From: Nonomuraea muscovyensis
GTDB lineage: Bacteria; Actinomycetota; Actinomycetes; Streptosporangiales; Streptosporangiaceae
Length of the DNA stretch: 64,000 nucleotides
Direction of reading: 5' to 3'
Assembly (NCBI RefSeq): GCF_014207745.1
Contig: NZ_JACHJB010000002.1
Span: forward strand, 558,001 to 622,000
This document shows, piece after piece, positions 51,846 through 60,370 of the stretch (position 1 is its first letter; every line of letters starts with the position of its first letter). The notes under the pieces were generated by a model that had not been told where the DNA came from, searched no databases, and saw only the letters and a program-made list of their open reading frames with translations. Made by a program: the position numbers and the translations under genes.

Positions 51846-52607
51846 ATGAAAGCACCCATCCCCGGCATGACCATGCCAGGGCTGTCTGGGCGGACGCTCG
51901 CCCGAGCATGCGTCGTAGCCGCTGCGGGCTTCGCAGCGCTGAGCGGTACCACTGCCTCAGCCCAATCCGCGCCCTCCGGCATGCAGGCGGCAGGCGCGGC
52001 TTATGCGCCCGATACCTGCCGCAGTGGGTACGTCTGGCGCGGCGCCCGCTCCAGCGATCACGTGTGTGTCACCCCGGCTGACCGGGACCGCACCGCTCGG
52101 GAGAACGCCACCGGCGTCTGGCACGCCTGCACCCAGGGATTCGTCTGGCGCGAGGCCTACTCCGGCCACTACCGGTGTGTGGTCCCCGGCTCGCGCAGCG
52201 CCAACCGGGTCGACAACGCCAATGCGCCCTACCGGTTGGCCTGGATCATCATGACCCGGTGGCACCACGACGCCCCGCCGACCAACTGCCAGGACGGCGT
52301 CGGCTGCTCCACCAACCAGAGCGACTACTACACCGCCGGCGTCCGCGGTTACTACCTGACCCCGGGGGCGCAGGTCACCGTACAGATCATGAAGGCCGAC
52401 ACCCAGCAGAAGCTGTGGTCCGGCCACGCCACCGCCCGCGCTGGAGGCAAGGGACCGGGCGGCAACTACGACCTCGACACCGGCAACCTGCTGTGCCAGG
52501 GCGGCACCTTCGCCCAGCCGTACAACGCCTACGTCCAGGTCCGCGAGAACGACGACCCCTGGTCGCCTCGCGTCCCCATCTCCTACCACAAATGCAACAA
52601 CCTCTGA
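51846..52607 (+). CDS. Secreted protein with tandem Cys-containing repeats
   Basis: 253 residues. A signal peptide (LARACVVAAAGFAALSGTTASA) precedes two repeats of about 38 residues: CRSGYVWRGARSSDHVCVTP...RENA and CTQGFVWREAYSGHYRCVVP...VDNA. Each has two Cys about 14 apart and a G-[YF]-V-W-R core. The C-terminal ~130 residues are a beta-rich domain with two more Cys. The repeat is frequent in secreted actinomycete proteins; its function is not known to me. AAAGGAAAT before ATG 51846 supports the start. Confidence 0.7.
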   Translation: MKAPIPGMTMPGLSGRTLARACVVAAAGFAALSGTTASAQSAPSGMQAAGAAYAPDTCRSGYVWRGARSSDHVCVTPADRDRTARENATGVWHACTQGFVWREAYSGHYRCVVPGSRSANRVDNANAPYRLAWIIMTRWHHDAPPTNCQDGVGCSTNQSDYYTAGVRGYYLTPGAQVTVQIMKADTQQKLWSGHATARAGGKGPGGNYDLDTGNLLCQGGTFAQPYNAYVQVRENDDPWSPRVPISYHKCNNL

Positions 52608-52734
52608 GGTCCCGGCCGGTATCCGGGGCCATCCGGATTCCGCCGGCTCCGGAACTACCGGCATGGCGGAAGCCAGGACCTGAGCCACCCACCAACCCGT
52701 AACCGCGCAAGCGCGCTTTGATGAAGGGCATCTC

Positions 52735-53178
52735 ATGAACACCAACCGCAAAATGGCCGCCGCGGCCGCGGCGCTCCTGACCGCCGGGCTGGCCATCTCC
52801 ACCCCAGCGGGCGCGCACGCGCAGACCGGGGCCGCTCCGAAAACCTTCTACTGGAACAACCCGCAGCGGGCGGGGGACTGCACCATGTTCGAGGGCGCGA
52901 CCTGGACTCTGCACCCCGACGGGACCGCCTACTTCGACGCGGTCGTCACCAGCGGCGACGACGGCGACGCGTGGCTGATGTGGGCGCGGCTCAAGGACGC
53001 CAACGGCGCGGTGATCGGCGCGCTGTCCAACTCGCGCATCCAGGACCCCACCGACCGAGCCAAGTTCGTCAAGAACCTGCCCAGCCGTACCCAGCGCTAC
53101 CGGTGGTTCGCCTCCGGCCGCTTCAACCCCAACCTGTACCCCCTCATCAAGCGCATGCAGCTGAGCAAGCACTGCTGA
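52735..53178 (+). CDS. Small secreted protein
   Basis: 147 residues with a clear signal peptide (MNTNRKMAAAAAALLTAGLAISTPAGAHAQ). The mature part, about 117 residues, has the strand-rich pattern TWTLHPDGTAYFDAVVTSGDDGDAWLMWARLKDANG and a terminal Cys; it resembles DUF6294-type secreted proteins, a tentative link. It follows another secreted protein by 127 bases and may share its control. Confidence 0.6.
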   Translation: MNTNRKMAAAAAALLTAGLAISTPAGAHAQTGAAPKTFYWNNPQRAGDCTMFEGATWTLHPDGTAYFDAVVTSGDDGDAWLMWARLKDANGAVIGALSNSRIQDPTDRAKFVKNLPSRTQRYRWFASGRFNPNLYPLIKRMQLSKHC

Positions 53179-53232
53179 CCCCACCACACTCCTTCACAAG
53201 GCGTAGCTCCTTCCTACATGAGAGGAGTCCAC

Positions 53233-53262
53233 TGCAAAACTTAAGCTGACTGCATTTTTGCA
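53233..53262. promoter_or_regulatory. A/T-rich promoter region with TGCAAAA/TTTTGCA inverted repeat
   Basis: The 115 bases before the DinB-like gene are strikingly A/T-rich. TGCAAAA (53233-53239) and TTTTGCA (53256-53262) form an inverted repeat with a 16-base spacer, a possible operator. No assigned regulator. Confidence 0.4.
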
Positions 53263-53292
53263 ATAGGCTGCAGTTTCTGTCATGATCAATCA

Positions 53293-53820
53293 ATGCATGT
53301 ATCCCGATGCGAGCTGCTGCGCTGGCAGTTCGACCTGACCTGGTCGCTGTTCGATTACCACCTGGAGCGGCTGGAGCCTGCGGACTTCCTGTGGGAGCCC
53401 GCTTCCCGCTGCTGGACTGTACGTCCGGACGACGAGGGGACCTGGGTGCCTGACTGGGCGGAGATCGAGCCCGACCCCGTCCCGGTTCCCACGATCGGTT
53501 GGGTGAGCTGGCATATCGGCTGGTGGTGGAGCGTGACTATCGATCACGCTCAGGGCCGGACACCGCGGGAGCGGGCCGAGATCGCTTGGCCAGGTGATGG
53601 AAGGACAGCCATCGAGTGGTTGCGCGGCCTCCGTGAGGACTGGTTGGCGGTGCTGGATCGCCTCACCGACGCCGACTTGGACGCCCCAGCCCCGCCCTTC
53701 CCGTGGCCAAGGGACTCCGAGCACACCGTCGCCCATATGGTCGCCTGGGTGAATTCCGAGCTGATGAAGAACGTCACTGAGATTGGTCAGCTTCGGCTGT
53801 TGCGGGCCGCTTCGGAGTGA
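53293..53820 (+). CDS. DinB-family protein
   Basis: A 175-residue four-helix-bundle protein of the DinB/YfiT superfamily. Metal-ligand histidines appear as HLERLEPADFLWEPA near residue 27, WVSWHIGWWW near 76 and HTVAHMVAWVNSEL near 146. Relatives include mycothiol- and bacillithiol-dependent transferases and hydrolases, so a thiol-dependent detoxification role is plausible. It has an A/T-rich upstream region but no ribosome site close to the first ATG. Confidence 0.8.
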   Translation: MHVSRCELLRWQFDLTWSLFDYHLERLEPADFLWEPASRCWTVRPDDEGTWVPDWAEIEPDPVPVPTIGWVSWHIGWWWSVTIDHAQGRTPRERAEIAWPGDGRTAIEWLRGLREDWLAVLDRLTDADLDAPAPPFPWPRDSEHTVAHMVAWVNSELMKNVTEIGQLRLLRAASE

Positions 53821-54336
53821 GGTGAGCGATTCGGGCCCAAGGATCTCGACGAGAGCAGTTGCACTTTCCGGGCCAAGAGCTTGATCCTCCGTTGGGGGTT
53901 CGCCGGATCTGTGCGAGCTCGTAGGGTCAAGCCGGTTCGGCCCGCCACAGGAACTCATCGCCGCTGCTGCAGATGTCCAGGGCGGTCAGGCGCTGCGCCT
54001 GCATCTGACGCTCGCCACGTTGCTCAGGCTCCGCCGAGGGAGCCATCGCGCCAGAGGAACCGTCGCGCCGGTCCAGCCATGCTCGGCATGCTGGCGTCTA
54101 CTTGCCTGACGTGCCTTAACGACCTCCATGCGGCTGACCGGCAAGTTTGTCGGACAACCCCAGATGAATCCAGTCACCGCACACTCGGGCCTTGGCGTCC
54201 CTCCCGATTCCCTCGTCGCCCTCTCATTCCTCCGGATGACGGCCGAGCTCTCCGGGCACTGCTCGAACAACACGTTCCCGCAATGCGTACAGTGTGCGCT
54301 ACAGTGAAGGGTGTTGGCGAACCGAAGGAGACTCCC
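53821..54336. other. Intergenic region without a supportable gene
   Basis: Frames on both strands are open in places but low-complexity. A short stretch near 53940-54030 reads ELIAAAADVQGGQALRLHLTLATLLRL, which may be a leftover of a lost gene. Just before the TetR gene, TACAGTG occurs twice, 13 bases apart (54286 and 54299), a possible operator or promoter element. Confidence 0.4.
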
Positions 54337-55074
54337 ATGCCGGCCAAGCCACCCGCCGTACCCTCCGTCTGGGCGCGCCCGCGCAAGGAGCGCGAGCAGC
54401 CCGCGCTGAGCCGCGAACGGATCGTCGCCGAGGCCGTCCGCCTGCTCGACGCCGAAGGCATCGACGCCCTGAGCATGCGCAGCCTCGGCACCCGCCTGGG
54501 CGCCGGCGCCACCTCCCTCTACCGGCACGTGGCCAGCAAGGACGAGCTGATCGAGCTGGCCGTGGACGAGGTCTTCGGCGAGCTGGAGGTGCCCGAGGCG
54601 GCCGGTCCCGGCGGCTGGCGTCCGGCGCTGACCGCGTGCGGCCAGAGCCTGCGCTCGATGGTGCTGCGCCATCCGTGGTTCGCCTCCGTGGTGGGCCAGG
54701 TGGGGCTGGCCTACCTGGGGCCCAACATGATGCGGATGTCCGACCGGGTGCTGGGCATCCTGGGGGCGGCCGGGCTCGGCGTCGCCGAGGCCGACCGGGC
54801 CGTGAAGGCGCTGGTCGCGTACGTGCTCGGGATGGCGACGAGCGAGGCCGCGTGGCTCAACCTGCTCGCCCAGAGCGGCCAGGACGAGGGCGAGCTGCTC
54901 CGCAGCCTGATGCCGGCCGCCGAGCAGGCCGTGCAGGACTACCCCCACCTGCGGGCCTTCTACTCCGCCGCCCCGGCCAAGGACTCGGCCCAGGATCCGG
55001 CCGAGGGCCGCGACGAGGACTTCGACTACGGCCTGCAGTGCCTCCTCGACGGCTTCCAGACCCGGCTCGGCTGA
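54337..55074 (+). CDS. TetR/AcrR-family regulator
   Basis: A 245-residue repressor. The HTH is LSRERIVAEAVRLLDAEGIDALSMRSLGTRLGAGATSLYRHVASKDELIELAVDEVF, a clean TetR motif. The ligand domain resembles the TetR_C group (QSLRSMVLRHPWFASVVGQVG; AYVLGMATSEAAWLNLLAQ). The start ATG 54337 has GAAGGAGA at good spacing. It lies 65 bases before the Lnt-like gene on the same strand and may be cotranscribed with it. Confidence 0.88.
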   Translation: MPAKPPAVPSVWARPRKEREQPALSRERIVAEAVRLLDAEGIDALSMRSLGTRLGAGATSLYRHVASKDELIELAVDEVFGELEVPEAAGPGGWRPALTACGQSLRSMVLRHPWFASVVGQVGLAYLGPNMMRMSDRVLGILGAAGLGVAEADRAVKALVAYVLGMATSEAAWLNLLAQSGQDEGELLRSLMPAAEQAVQDYPHLRAFYSAAPAKDSAQDPAEGRDEDFDYGLQCLLDGFQTRLG

Positions 55075-55139
55075 CCCGGCTCGGGAGCCTGTCCCGCACG
55101 GTCCGGCTTGAAGGTGGCCCGGCGGGGTAGCGGGGCACG

Positions 55140-56609
55140 GTGTGGCGCTCGCGTCTGCTCGCCGTGGCGATCGGGGCCTGCCTGGCACTGGCCTTCCCGG
55201 CGGCCGATGCCTGGTGGTGGGCGTGGGCGGGCCTCGTCCCGCTGCTGGTGCTGCTGGCCCGGGCCGGCTCCTGGCGCCAGGCGACCTGGCTGAGCTGGTG
55301 TGCCTGCGCCGGGTTCTTCACGACGCTGCACCACTGGGTGCTGCCGTTCCTGGGCGTCTTCGCGCCGCTGGCGGTCCTCGTGATCGGGTGGGTGTGGGTG
55401 CCGTTCGGGCTGGCCGCCCACGCTCTGCTGCGCCGGGTCACGCTCGCGCGTGTGCTGACGGCGCTGCTGGTGCTGCCCTCGGTGTGGGTGGTGACCGAGG
55501 CGCTGCGCTCCTGGAAGCACCTGGGCGGCGCGTGGGGGCTGCTCGGCGCCGCCCAGTGGCGGGCGCCCGCCGTGCTGCAGCTGGCCGCGCTGGGCGGGGT
55601 GTGGCTGCTGAGTTTCGTGCTGGTCGCCGTCAACACCGGACTCGCCGTCGCGGTCCTGCCCGGCATCGGGCGGCGCGCCAGGCTGGCCGGCGGGGGAGCC
55701 GCCGTCGCGCTGGCGGTCCTCGCGGCCGGGTACGGAGCGCTGCGGCCCGAGCCGGCCGTGACGGGCGTCATGCGGGTGGCCGGCGTGCAGCCGGGCATCG
55801 TCCCCGGTCCCGAACGGCGCATCGCCGAACACCTGCGGCTGACCCGTGAGCTCGCCGGACGTGAACCCGACGTCATCGTCTGGGGCCAGAGCAGCGTCGG
55901 GCTCGACCCGGCCCGGCGGCCCGACGTGGACCGCCGGTTGCGCGCCGCCGCCGCGGAGGCGGGCAGTGACCTGCTGGTCAACGTGGACGCCGCCGACCCC
56001 TCCGGCCGGATCGCGAAGTCGGCCTACCAGTACACCGCCGGTGGTGTCGTGAACACCTACGTCAAGCGGCGCCTGGCCCCGTTCGGCGAGTACATCCCGC
56101 TGCGCCCGCTGCTCGGCTGGGTCGCGGGCGCCACTGAGGCTGCCGAGCGGGACCGGGTCACCGGCGACGGCCCCGCGGTGTTCGAGGTGGCCGGCCGCCG
56201 GGTCGGCCCGCTCATCTCCTACGAGTCCACCTTTCCCGACCTGCGGCGCGAGCTGGCCCGGCTGGAGGTGGACGTCACGATCACGCAGGGCTCGCTCACC
56301 ACGTTCCACGGGAGCTGGGCGCACGCGCAACAGGCGAGCTTCGAGGCGCTGCGGGCGGTCGAGTCCGGCCGCCCGGCGGTGCTGGTCGAGCTCGACGGCA
56401 CGTCGGCGGCGTTCGACGCGCGCGGCAGGCGGCTGGCCTGGGTGCCGCACGACCATCGCGGCGCGTTCGTGGTCGAGGTGCCGCTGTCGCGGGAGACCAC
56501 CCCGTATGTGCGGCTCGGCGACTGGGTGCCGGCCCTGGCGGCCGGTGTCGTGGCCGCTGCGGGCCTCTCCTGCGCGGTCCGGCGGCTCCGCCACAAGAAT
56601 CAAGATTGA
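55140..56609 (+). CDS. Apolipoprotein N-acyltransferase (Lnt)-like protein with altered active site
   Basis: A 489-residue protein: six or seven N-terminal helices (5-190), then a nitrilase-like domain. The Lnt active site is a Glu-Lys-Cys triad. The Lys is kept (Lys309 in VNTYVKRRLAPFGEYIPL), but the Glu position reads Gln250 in VIVWGQSS, where WPES is expected, and the nucleophile position reads Ser360 in LISYESTFP, where ICYE is expected. Lnt adds the third acyl chain to lipoproteins. With both residues changed, normal acyl transfer looks unlikely. A binding, regulatory or different catalytic role is possible. Confidence 0.83.
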   Translation: MWRSRLLAVAIGACLALAFPAADAWWWAWAGLVPLLVLLARAGSWRQATWLSWCACAGFFTTLHHWVLPFLGVFAPLAVLVIGWVWVPFGLAAHALLRRVTLARVLTALLVLPSVWVVTEALRSWKHLGGAWGLLGAAQWRAPAVLQLAALGGVWLLSFVLVAVNTGLAVAVLPGIGRRARLAGGGAAVALAVLAAGYGALRPEPAVTGVMRVAGVQPGIVPGPERRIAEHLRLTRELAGREPDVIVWGQSSVGLDPARRPDVDRRLRAAAAEAGSDLLVNVDAADPSGRIAKSAYQYTAGGVVNTYVKRRLAPFGEYIPLRPLLGWVAGATEAAERDRVTGDGPAVFEVAGRRVGPLISYESTFPDLRRELARLEVDVTITQGSLTTFHGSWAHAQQASFEALRAVESGRPAVLVELDGTSAAFDARGRRLAWVPHDHRGAFVVEVPLSRETTPYVRLGDWVPALAAGVVAAAGLSCAVRRLRHKNQD

Positions 56610-56627
56610 CTTATATAAGCGTATATT
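56606..56627 (+). promoter_or_regulatory. A/T-rich promoter/operator before the ArsR gene
   Basis: CTTATATAAG (56610-56619) is a perfect 10-base palindrome, followed by TATATT (56622-56627), a good -10 box. Such sites are typical ArsR-type operators. The stretch begins inside the Lnt-like stop codon. Confidence 0.5.
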
Positions 56628-56642
56628 GAAACACTGGCGGCC

Positions 56643-57011
56643 ATGCACGCGTTCGACGTCCTGGGCGACCCGGTCCGGCGCCGGATCCTCGAGCTGCTGG
56701 CCGGCGGAGAGCTCAGCTCCGGCGAGGTCGCGGCCGTCATCCGGGCCGAATTCGGCATCTCCCAGCCGGCCGTGTCCCAGCACCTGAAGGTGCTGCGCGA
56801 CAACGGCTTCGCCACCGTACGAGCCGACGGCACCCGCCGCCTGTACGTCGTGAACCCGGCCCCGCTGCGCGAGATCGACGCCTGGCTGGACCACTTCCGC
56901 GGCTTCTGGGAACAACGCCTGGACGCGCTGGCCACCGAGCTGGCACGCGGCAAGCGCAGCCGCCGCACGACGATGCCTTCCGAACCACCCGAGAGAGACG
57001 AGCACCCATGA
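56643..57011 (+). CDS. ArsR-family HTH regulator
   Basis: A 122-residue winged-helix protein: VLGDPVRRRILELLAGGELSSGEVAAVI, GISQPAVSQHLKVLRDNGFATVRADGTRRLYVVNPAPLREIDAWLDHF. It belongs to the metal-independent group usually paired with an SRPBCC gene, since no Cys or His metal site is present. It overlaps the SRPBCC gene by 4 bases (ATGA). The pair corresponds domain for domain to the fused protein at 32444. Confidence 0.9.
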   Translation: MHAFDVLGDPVRRRILELLAGGELSSGEVAAVIRAEFGISQPAVSQHLKVLRDNGFATVRADGTRRLYVVNPAPLREIDAWLDHFRGFWEQRLDALATELARGKRSRRTTMPSEPPERDEHP

Positions 57012-57628
57012 TCGACATCATCGACGCCATCAAGCGCGCCGGCCGGCAGGTCGGCGAGGACGGCGAGACCAAGACGGTCACCATCACCCGCACCTACGAC
57101 GCGGCCGTGGAAGACGTGTGGGACGCCTGCACCGACCCCGAGCGGATCAGCCGCTGGTTCCTGCCGGTCACCGGCGACCTTCGCCCGGGCGGCCACTACC
57201 AGCTCCAGGACAACGCGGGCGGCGAGATCCTGCACTGCGAGCCGCCCCGCCTGCTCAAGATCACCTGGATCATGGGCGAGAGCCCCGGCAGGTCGGAGGT
57301 CGAAGTGCGGCTCACGCCCGGAGAGGGCGAGACCACCGACTTCGAGCTGCGGCACACCGCCGAGGTGCCGCCGGAGTTCTGGTCGCGGTTCGGTCCCGGC
57401 GCCGTCGGCGTCGGCTGGGACCTGACCGTGCTCGGCCTCGGCCTGTACCTGGCGAGCGGCGTGGCCGTCGACCACCACACCTGGGAGCACAGCGAGGAGG
57501 CGCGCCAGTTCATGACCGCGAGCGGTGAGGCGTGGGGCGTCGCCCACGAGGCGGCCGGCGCGCCGCCGGAGCAGGTCAAGGCCATGGTCGCGAACACGAT
57601 CGCCTTCTACGTCCCGCCGCGGGGGTGA
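57008..57628 (+). CDS. SRPBCC (AHSA1-like) protein
   Basis: A 206-residue START-like fold: VTITRTYDAAVEDVWDACTDPERISRWFLPVTGDLRPGGHYQL, then EVRLTPGEGETTDFELRHTAEV, and WDLTVLGLGLYLASG. Family members bind hydrophobic ligands. It is coupled to the ArsR gene upstream and is probably its ligand-handling or target protein. The 3' end is convergent with the acyltransferase gene. Confidence 0.88.
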   Translation: MIDIIDAIKRAGRQVGEDGETKTVTITRTYDAAVEDVWDACTDPERISRWFLPVTGDLRPGGHYQLQDNAGGEILHCEPPRLLKITWIMGESPGRSEVEVRLTPGEGETTDFELRHTAEVPPEFWSRFGPGAVGVGWDLTVLGLGLYLASGVAVDHHTWEHSEEARQFMTASGEAWGVAHEAAGAPPEQVKAMVANTIAFYVPPRG

Positions 57629-59014
57629 CCGCGCCTCGCCTGCCCCCCCGCCCGCGCGTAGGTGGACCCGCCCCGGCCGCGCACCCTCCGCGCCGGCCAG
57701 GCGGCGGCCGAGCGACCGCGCCGGCCGTTCCACGAAGCGGTACGTCGCCGCGCTCACCAGCACGGCGGCGGCCACGGCGGCCGTCGCCACGGCGACCTGC
57801 ACGACGTACGGCCTGCCGCCGAGGCCGCCCACCGCCTCGTGCAGGTAACCGAACAGCGGGTGGTGCACCAGGTAGAGCGAGTAGCTGATCAGCCCGAGCC
57901 AGGCCAGCGCCCTCGGCACGCGCCGCCGGCGCAACGCCCGCGCGCCCGCGAACGTCAGACCGGCCGCCCCCACCGTGGTGACCCACACACCGGGCTCGGC
58001 CCACCACCACCCCGCCTGCACCGCCCACACCGGCGCCAGCGCCACCAGCGCGCCGGTGAGCGCCACCGGCCAGAGCGTCCCCGTGCCGCGCTCCCACCGC
58101 TGAACGGCCGTGCCGGCGAACATCACCGCCAGGATCGTCAGCCCGAGCCACGGGATCCGGCCGCCCAGCACGGGCAGGGTCAGCGCCATCAGCCCCAGCG
58201 CGCACGCGGCCACCGCCCGCCACCGGCCCGAGACGACCCCGGCCAGCCCCGCGGCGAACACCACCGCGGAGGCGTAGGCGAGCCACGTCCCGGACAGCGG
58301 GGCCGCCGCCAGCGTCACCCCCGCCGCCACCGACGCCCCGCCGAACAGCACGGCCACCGCCCCGCTGTGCCGGTGCAGCCCGCCCACGAACAGCGCGGTG
58401 ACCAGCAGGTAGAACACCATCTCGTAGGACAGCGTCCACATGGTGTCGGCGACGCCGCCCACGTTCACCACGTCCAGCAGCATCGTCAGGTGCGCCACGA
58501 CCGAGGAGCCGTCGCGCGGCACCGCCTCCCGCAGCGGCACCCACCACGACAGGCCGACGACCAGCGCGGCGACGACCAGGTAGAGGGGGTAGAGCCGGAA
58601 CACCCGGCTGATCCAGAAGGCGCGCAGGTCGCCCCGCCGCTCCAGCGACACGGGAATGATGTAGCCACTTACCAGGAAGAACACCATCACCCCGTAGACG
58701 CCGAGGCTGAACCAGTACGGCCGCAGCGGCGGCAGCACCCACGGCAGGTGCTCGGCGACCACGGCGAGCGCCCCGACGCCGCGCAGCGCGTCCAGCCAGC
58801 CGAGCCGAGCCCCGCCCCGGCCGCCGTCCCGGTCGCCGTTCGGGCCGTCGTCCCGGCCGTCGCACCGGTCGCTGTCTTGGTCGTCGGGCCTTCTGTCGGA
58901 CTGACCGCCGGGCCGGACGGGCTGCGCGGCGTCGGGACCGGCGGCGTTTCGGGGGTTCGCGTGGGCCGTGGGCGCGGGGTCACGGGGTAAGGCGGGGTTC
59001 CGGGACGTCGGCAT
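57607..59014 (-). CDS. Acyltransferase 3 family membrane protein, 3' end uncertain
   Basis: The first ~70 residues are Pro/Asp/Gly-rich. Ten or so helices follow, with the acyltransferase-3 features GWLDALRGVGALAVVAEHL, FSLGVYGVMVFFLVSGYIIP, FRLYPLYLVVA and LISYSLYLVHHPLFGYLHE. The family moves acyl groups to sugars or peptidoglycan. After TYRFVERPARSLGRRL, where members end, the frame has no stop and continues antisense to 56600. A single-base change in the C7 run at 57643-57649 would end it at 57607, which is the end I give. Confidence 0.75.
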
Positions 59015-59147
59015 CCGATCAACCTACCCACCCTCCGCCGCCAGCCGACCGGCGCGTATGCGAGGCAAGACGCACGCCGACATCGTCGGCGGCGTCGTCA
59101 ATCCCGGCTCCCGCGCCCACCATCGAACTCATCCCCGAGAGGTGATC

Positions 59148-59588
59148 ATGAAGCACACCGCCCTGGCAGACCTGGACGTCTCCCGCATCGGCCTCGGCAC
59201 GATGGGCATGTCCTTCGGCTACACCGGCGCGGGCAGCGACGACGCCGAGTCCGTCCGCACCATCCACCGGGGGCTGGAGCTGGGCGTCACCTTCCTCGAC
59301 ACCGCCGAGGTCTACGGCCCGTACGCCAACGAGGAACTCGTCGGCAAGGCCCTGAAGGGCCGCCGCAACGAGTTCGTCGTGCCGACCAAGTTCGGGATGA
59401 TCTCGCACGCGAGCGGCGGCCCGGGGCGTCTCGACAGCAGCCCGGCCAACAAAGGGCGTCCCATGCGAACCGTCACCCTGCCCGACGGCGTCGAGATGCC
59501 GATCCTCGGCTTCGGCGGCTTTCCGAAGGATCGGTGCCGCGCTCGCCGAGTTGTGGGGCGCGAGCTCGCCGGCGACGTGGAACCGTAA
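59148..59588 (+). pseudogene. Aldo/keto reductase chimera
   Basis: Residues 1-105 are the N-terminal third of an aldo/keto reductase (DVSRIGLGTMGMSFGY, GLELGVTFLDTAEVYGPYANEELVGKAL with the catalytic Asp and Tyr, then VVPTKFG). At about 59460 this joins the very start of a different aldo/keto reductase (MRTVTLPDGVEMPILGFG), which itself ends after some 20 residues. Recombination between two tandem reductase genes, followed by loss, would give this. It cannot form a complete barrel. Confidence 0.75.
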
Positions 59589-59640
59589 CCCGCGCCGCGG
59601 TCGTCTCCTGGCCGAGGTGGTGCCGCACCAAGAAGCACCG
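59530..59640 (+). pseudogene. Possible tyrosine-integrase N-terminal remnant
   Basis: In a frame different from the reductase chimera, the bases read IGAALAELWGASSPATWNRN, then one base later NRAAVVSWPRWCRTKK. This resembles the SAM-like N-terminal domain of phage-type integrases. The frame is broken and nothing follows. If right, it explains the deletion that destroyed the reductase genes. Confidence 0.35.
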
Positions 59641-59666
59641 GGCCGCGCCGTCGGTACCGGCCGGCG

Positions 59667-60194
59667 TCAGTGGCCCGTCGCCGCGCTGCGGCGTTCCATT
59701 ATGAGCACGTCGCGCCAGCGGCCGTGATGGCGGCCGAGGCGCTCGCGGGTGCCGACGATCCGGAAGCCGAGCGCCTCGTGCAGTGCCAGGCTGGCGGTGT
59801 TCTCGGGGAAGATGCCCGACTGGATGGTCCAGACGCCGGCGTCCTCGCCGGCGGTGATGAACGCCGACATCAGGGCCCGGCCGATGCCGTGCGCCTGGCA
59901 GCCCGGGTGGACGTACACGCTGTGCTCCACGACGCCCGCGTACACCGGCCGGGGCGACACGGCCGAGGCGGCCACCCATCCGACGACCTCGCCGGTCCCG
60001 GCGTCGGCGGCCACGTACCGCAGGTGCGGCAGCTTGCCCGCGATGAAGACCTCCCAGCTCGGCGCGACGGTCTCGAAACTCGCCTGACCGGTGTCCAGGC
60101 CCGCCTGGTAGATGGCCAGCACCTGCGCGGCGTCCGCCTCGCGCATCGGCCGGATCACCAGGCCGGCCCCGACCACGGGCTCGTCGTTCGCCAT
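59667..60194 (-). CDS. GNAT acetyltransferase, phosphinothricin/methionine-sulfoximine type
   Basis: A 175-residue GNAT: LVIRPMREADAAQVLAIYQAGLDTGQASFE, VVEHSVYVHPGCQAHGIGRALMSAFI (acetyl-CoA loop QAHGIG) and TIQSGIFPENTASLALHEALGFRIVGTRERLGRHHGRWRDVLIME. These blocks define the Pat/Bar/MnaT group, which acetylates phosphinothricin, methionine sulfoximine or similar amino acids. The exact substrate is open. Its start lies next to the left edge of the TnpB element. Confidence 0.87.
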   Translation of the reverse strand: MANDEPVVGAGLVIRPMREADAAQVLAIYQAGLDTGQASFETVAPSWEVFIAGKLPHLRYVAADAGTGEVVGWVAASAVSPRPVYAGVVEHSVYVHPGCQAHGIGRALMSAFITAGEDAGVWTIQSGIFPENTASLALHEALGFRIVGTRERLGRHHGRWRDVLIMERRSAATGH

Positions 60195-60210
60195 CAGAAC
60201 CTCCCGAGAG

Positions 60211-60236
60211 GACCGGCGGCTTCAGCCGTCGGGGGA
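60211..60236. repeat. TTCA-loop hairpin upstream of TnpB
   Basis: CCGGCGGC-TTCA-GCCGTCGG (60213-60232) forms an 8-pair stem with one G-T pair and the same TTCA loop as the ends of both TnpB loci. It may be the left end of the element, or the right end of an older insertion. Confidence 0.45.
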
Positions 60237-60370
60237 ACCGGGAGCGGGAGGGCCGCCAAGGCCCGAGCGTCTCCTGGCCTGCCACGTCCGCGCATCACAG
60301 ATGTCCTTCCCGGTTTTGTCAGTGCCAGCCGATATCGTGGTCGTCTCGTTACAGAACGTGGGAGGTGGGT

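Noticed and set aside
56600..57606. A real 804-aa acyltransferase with a 330-aa C-terminal extension.
   Set aside because: The extension is exactly antisense to two well-supported genes and has no domain; a C7 indel explains it more simply.
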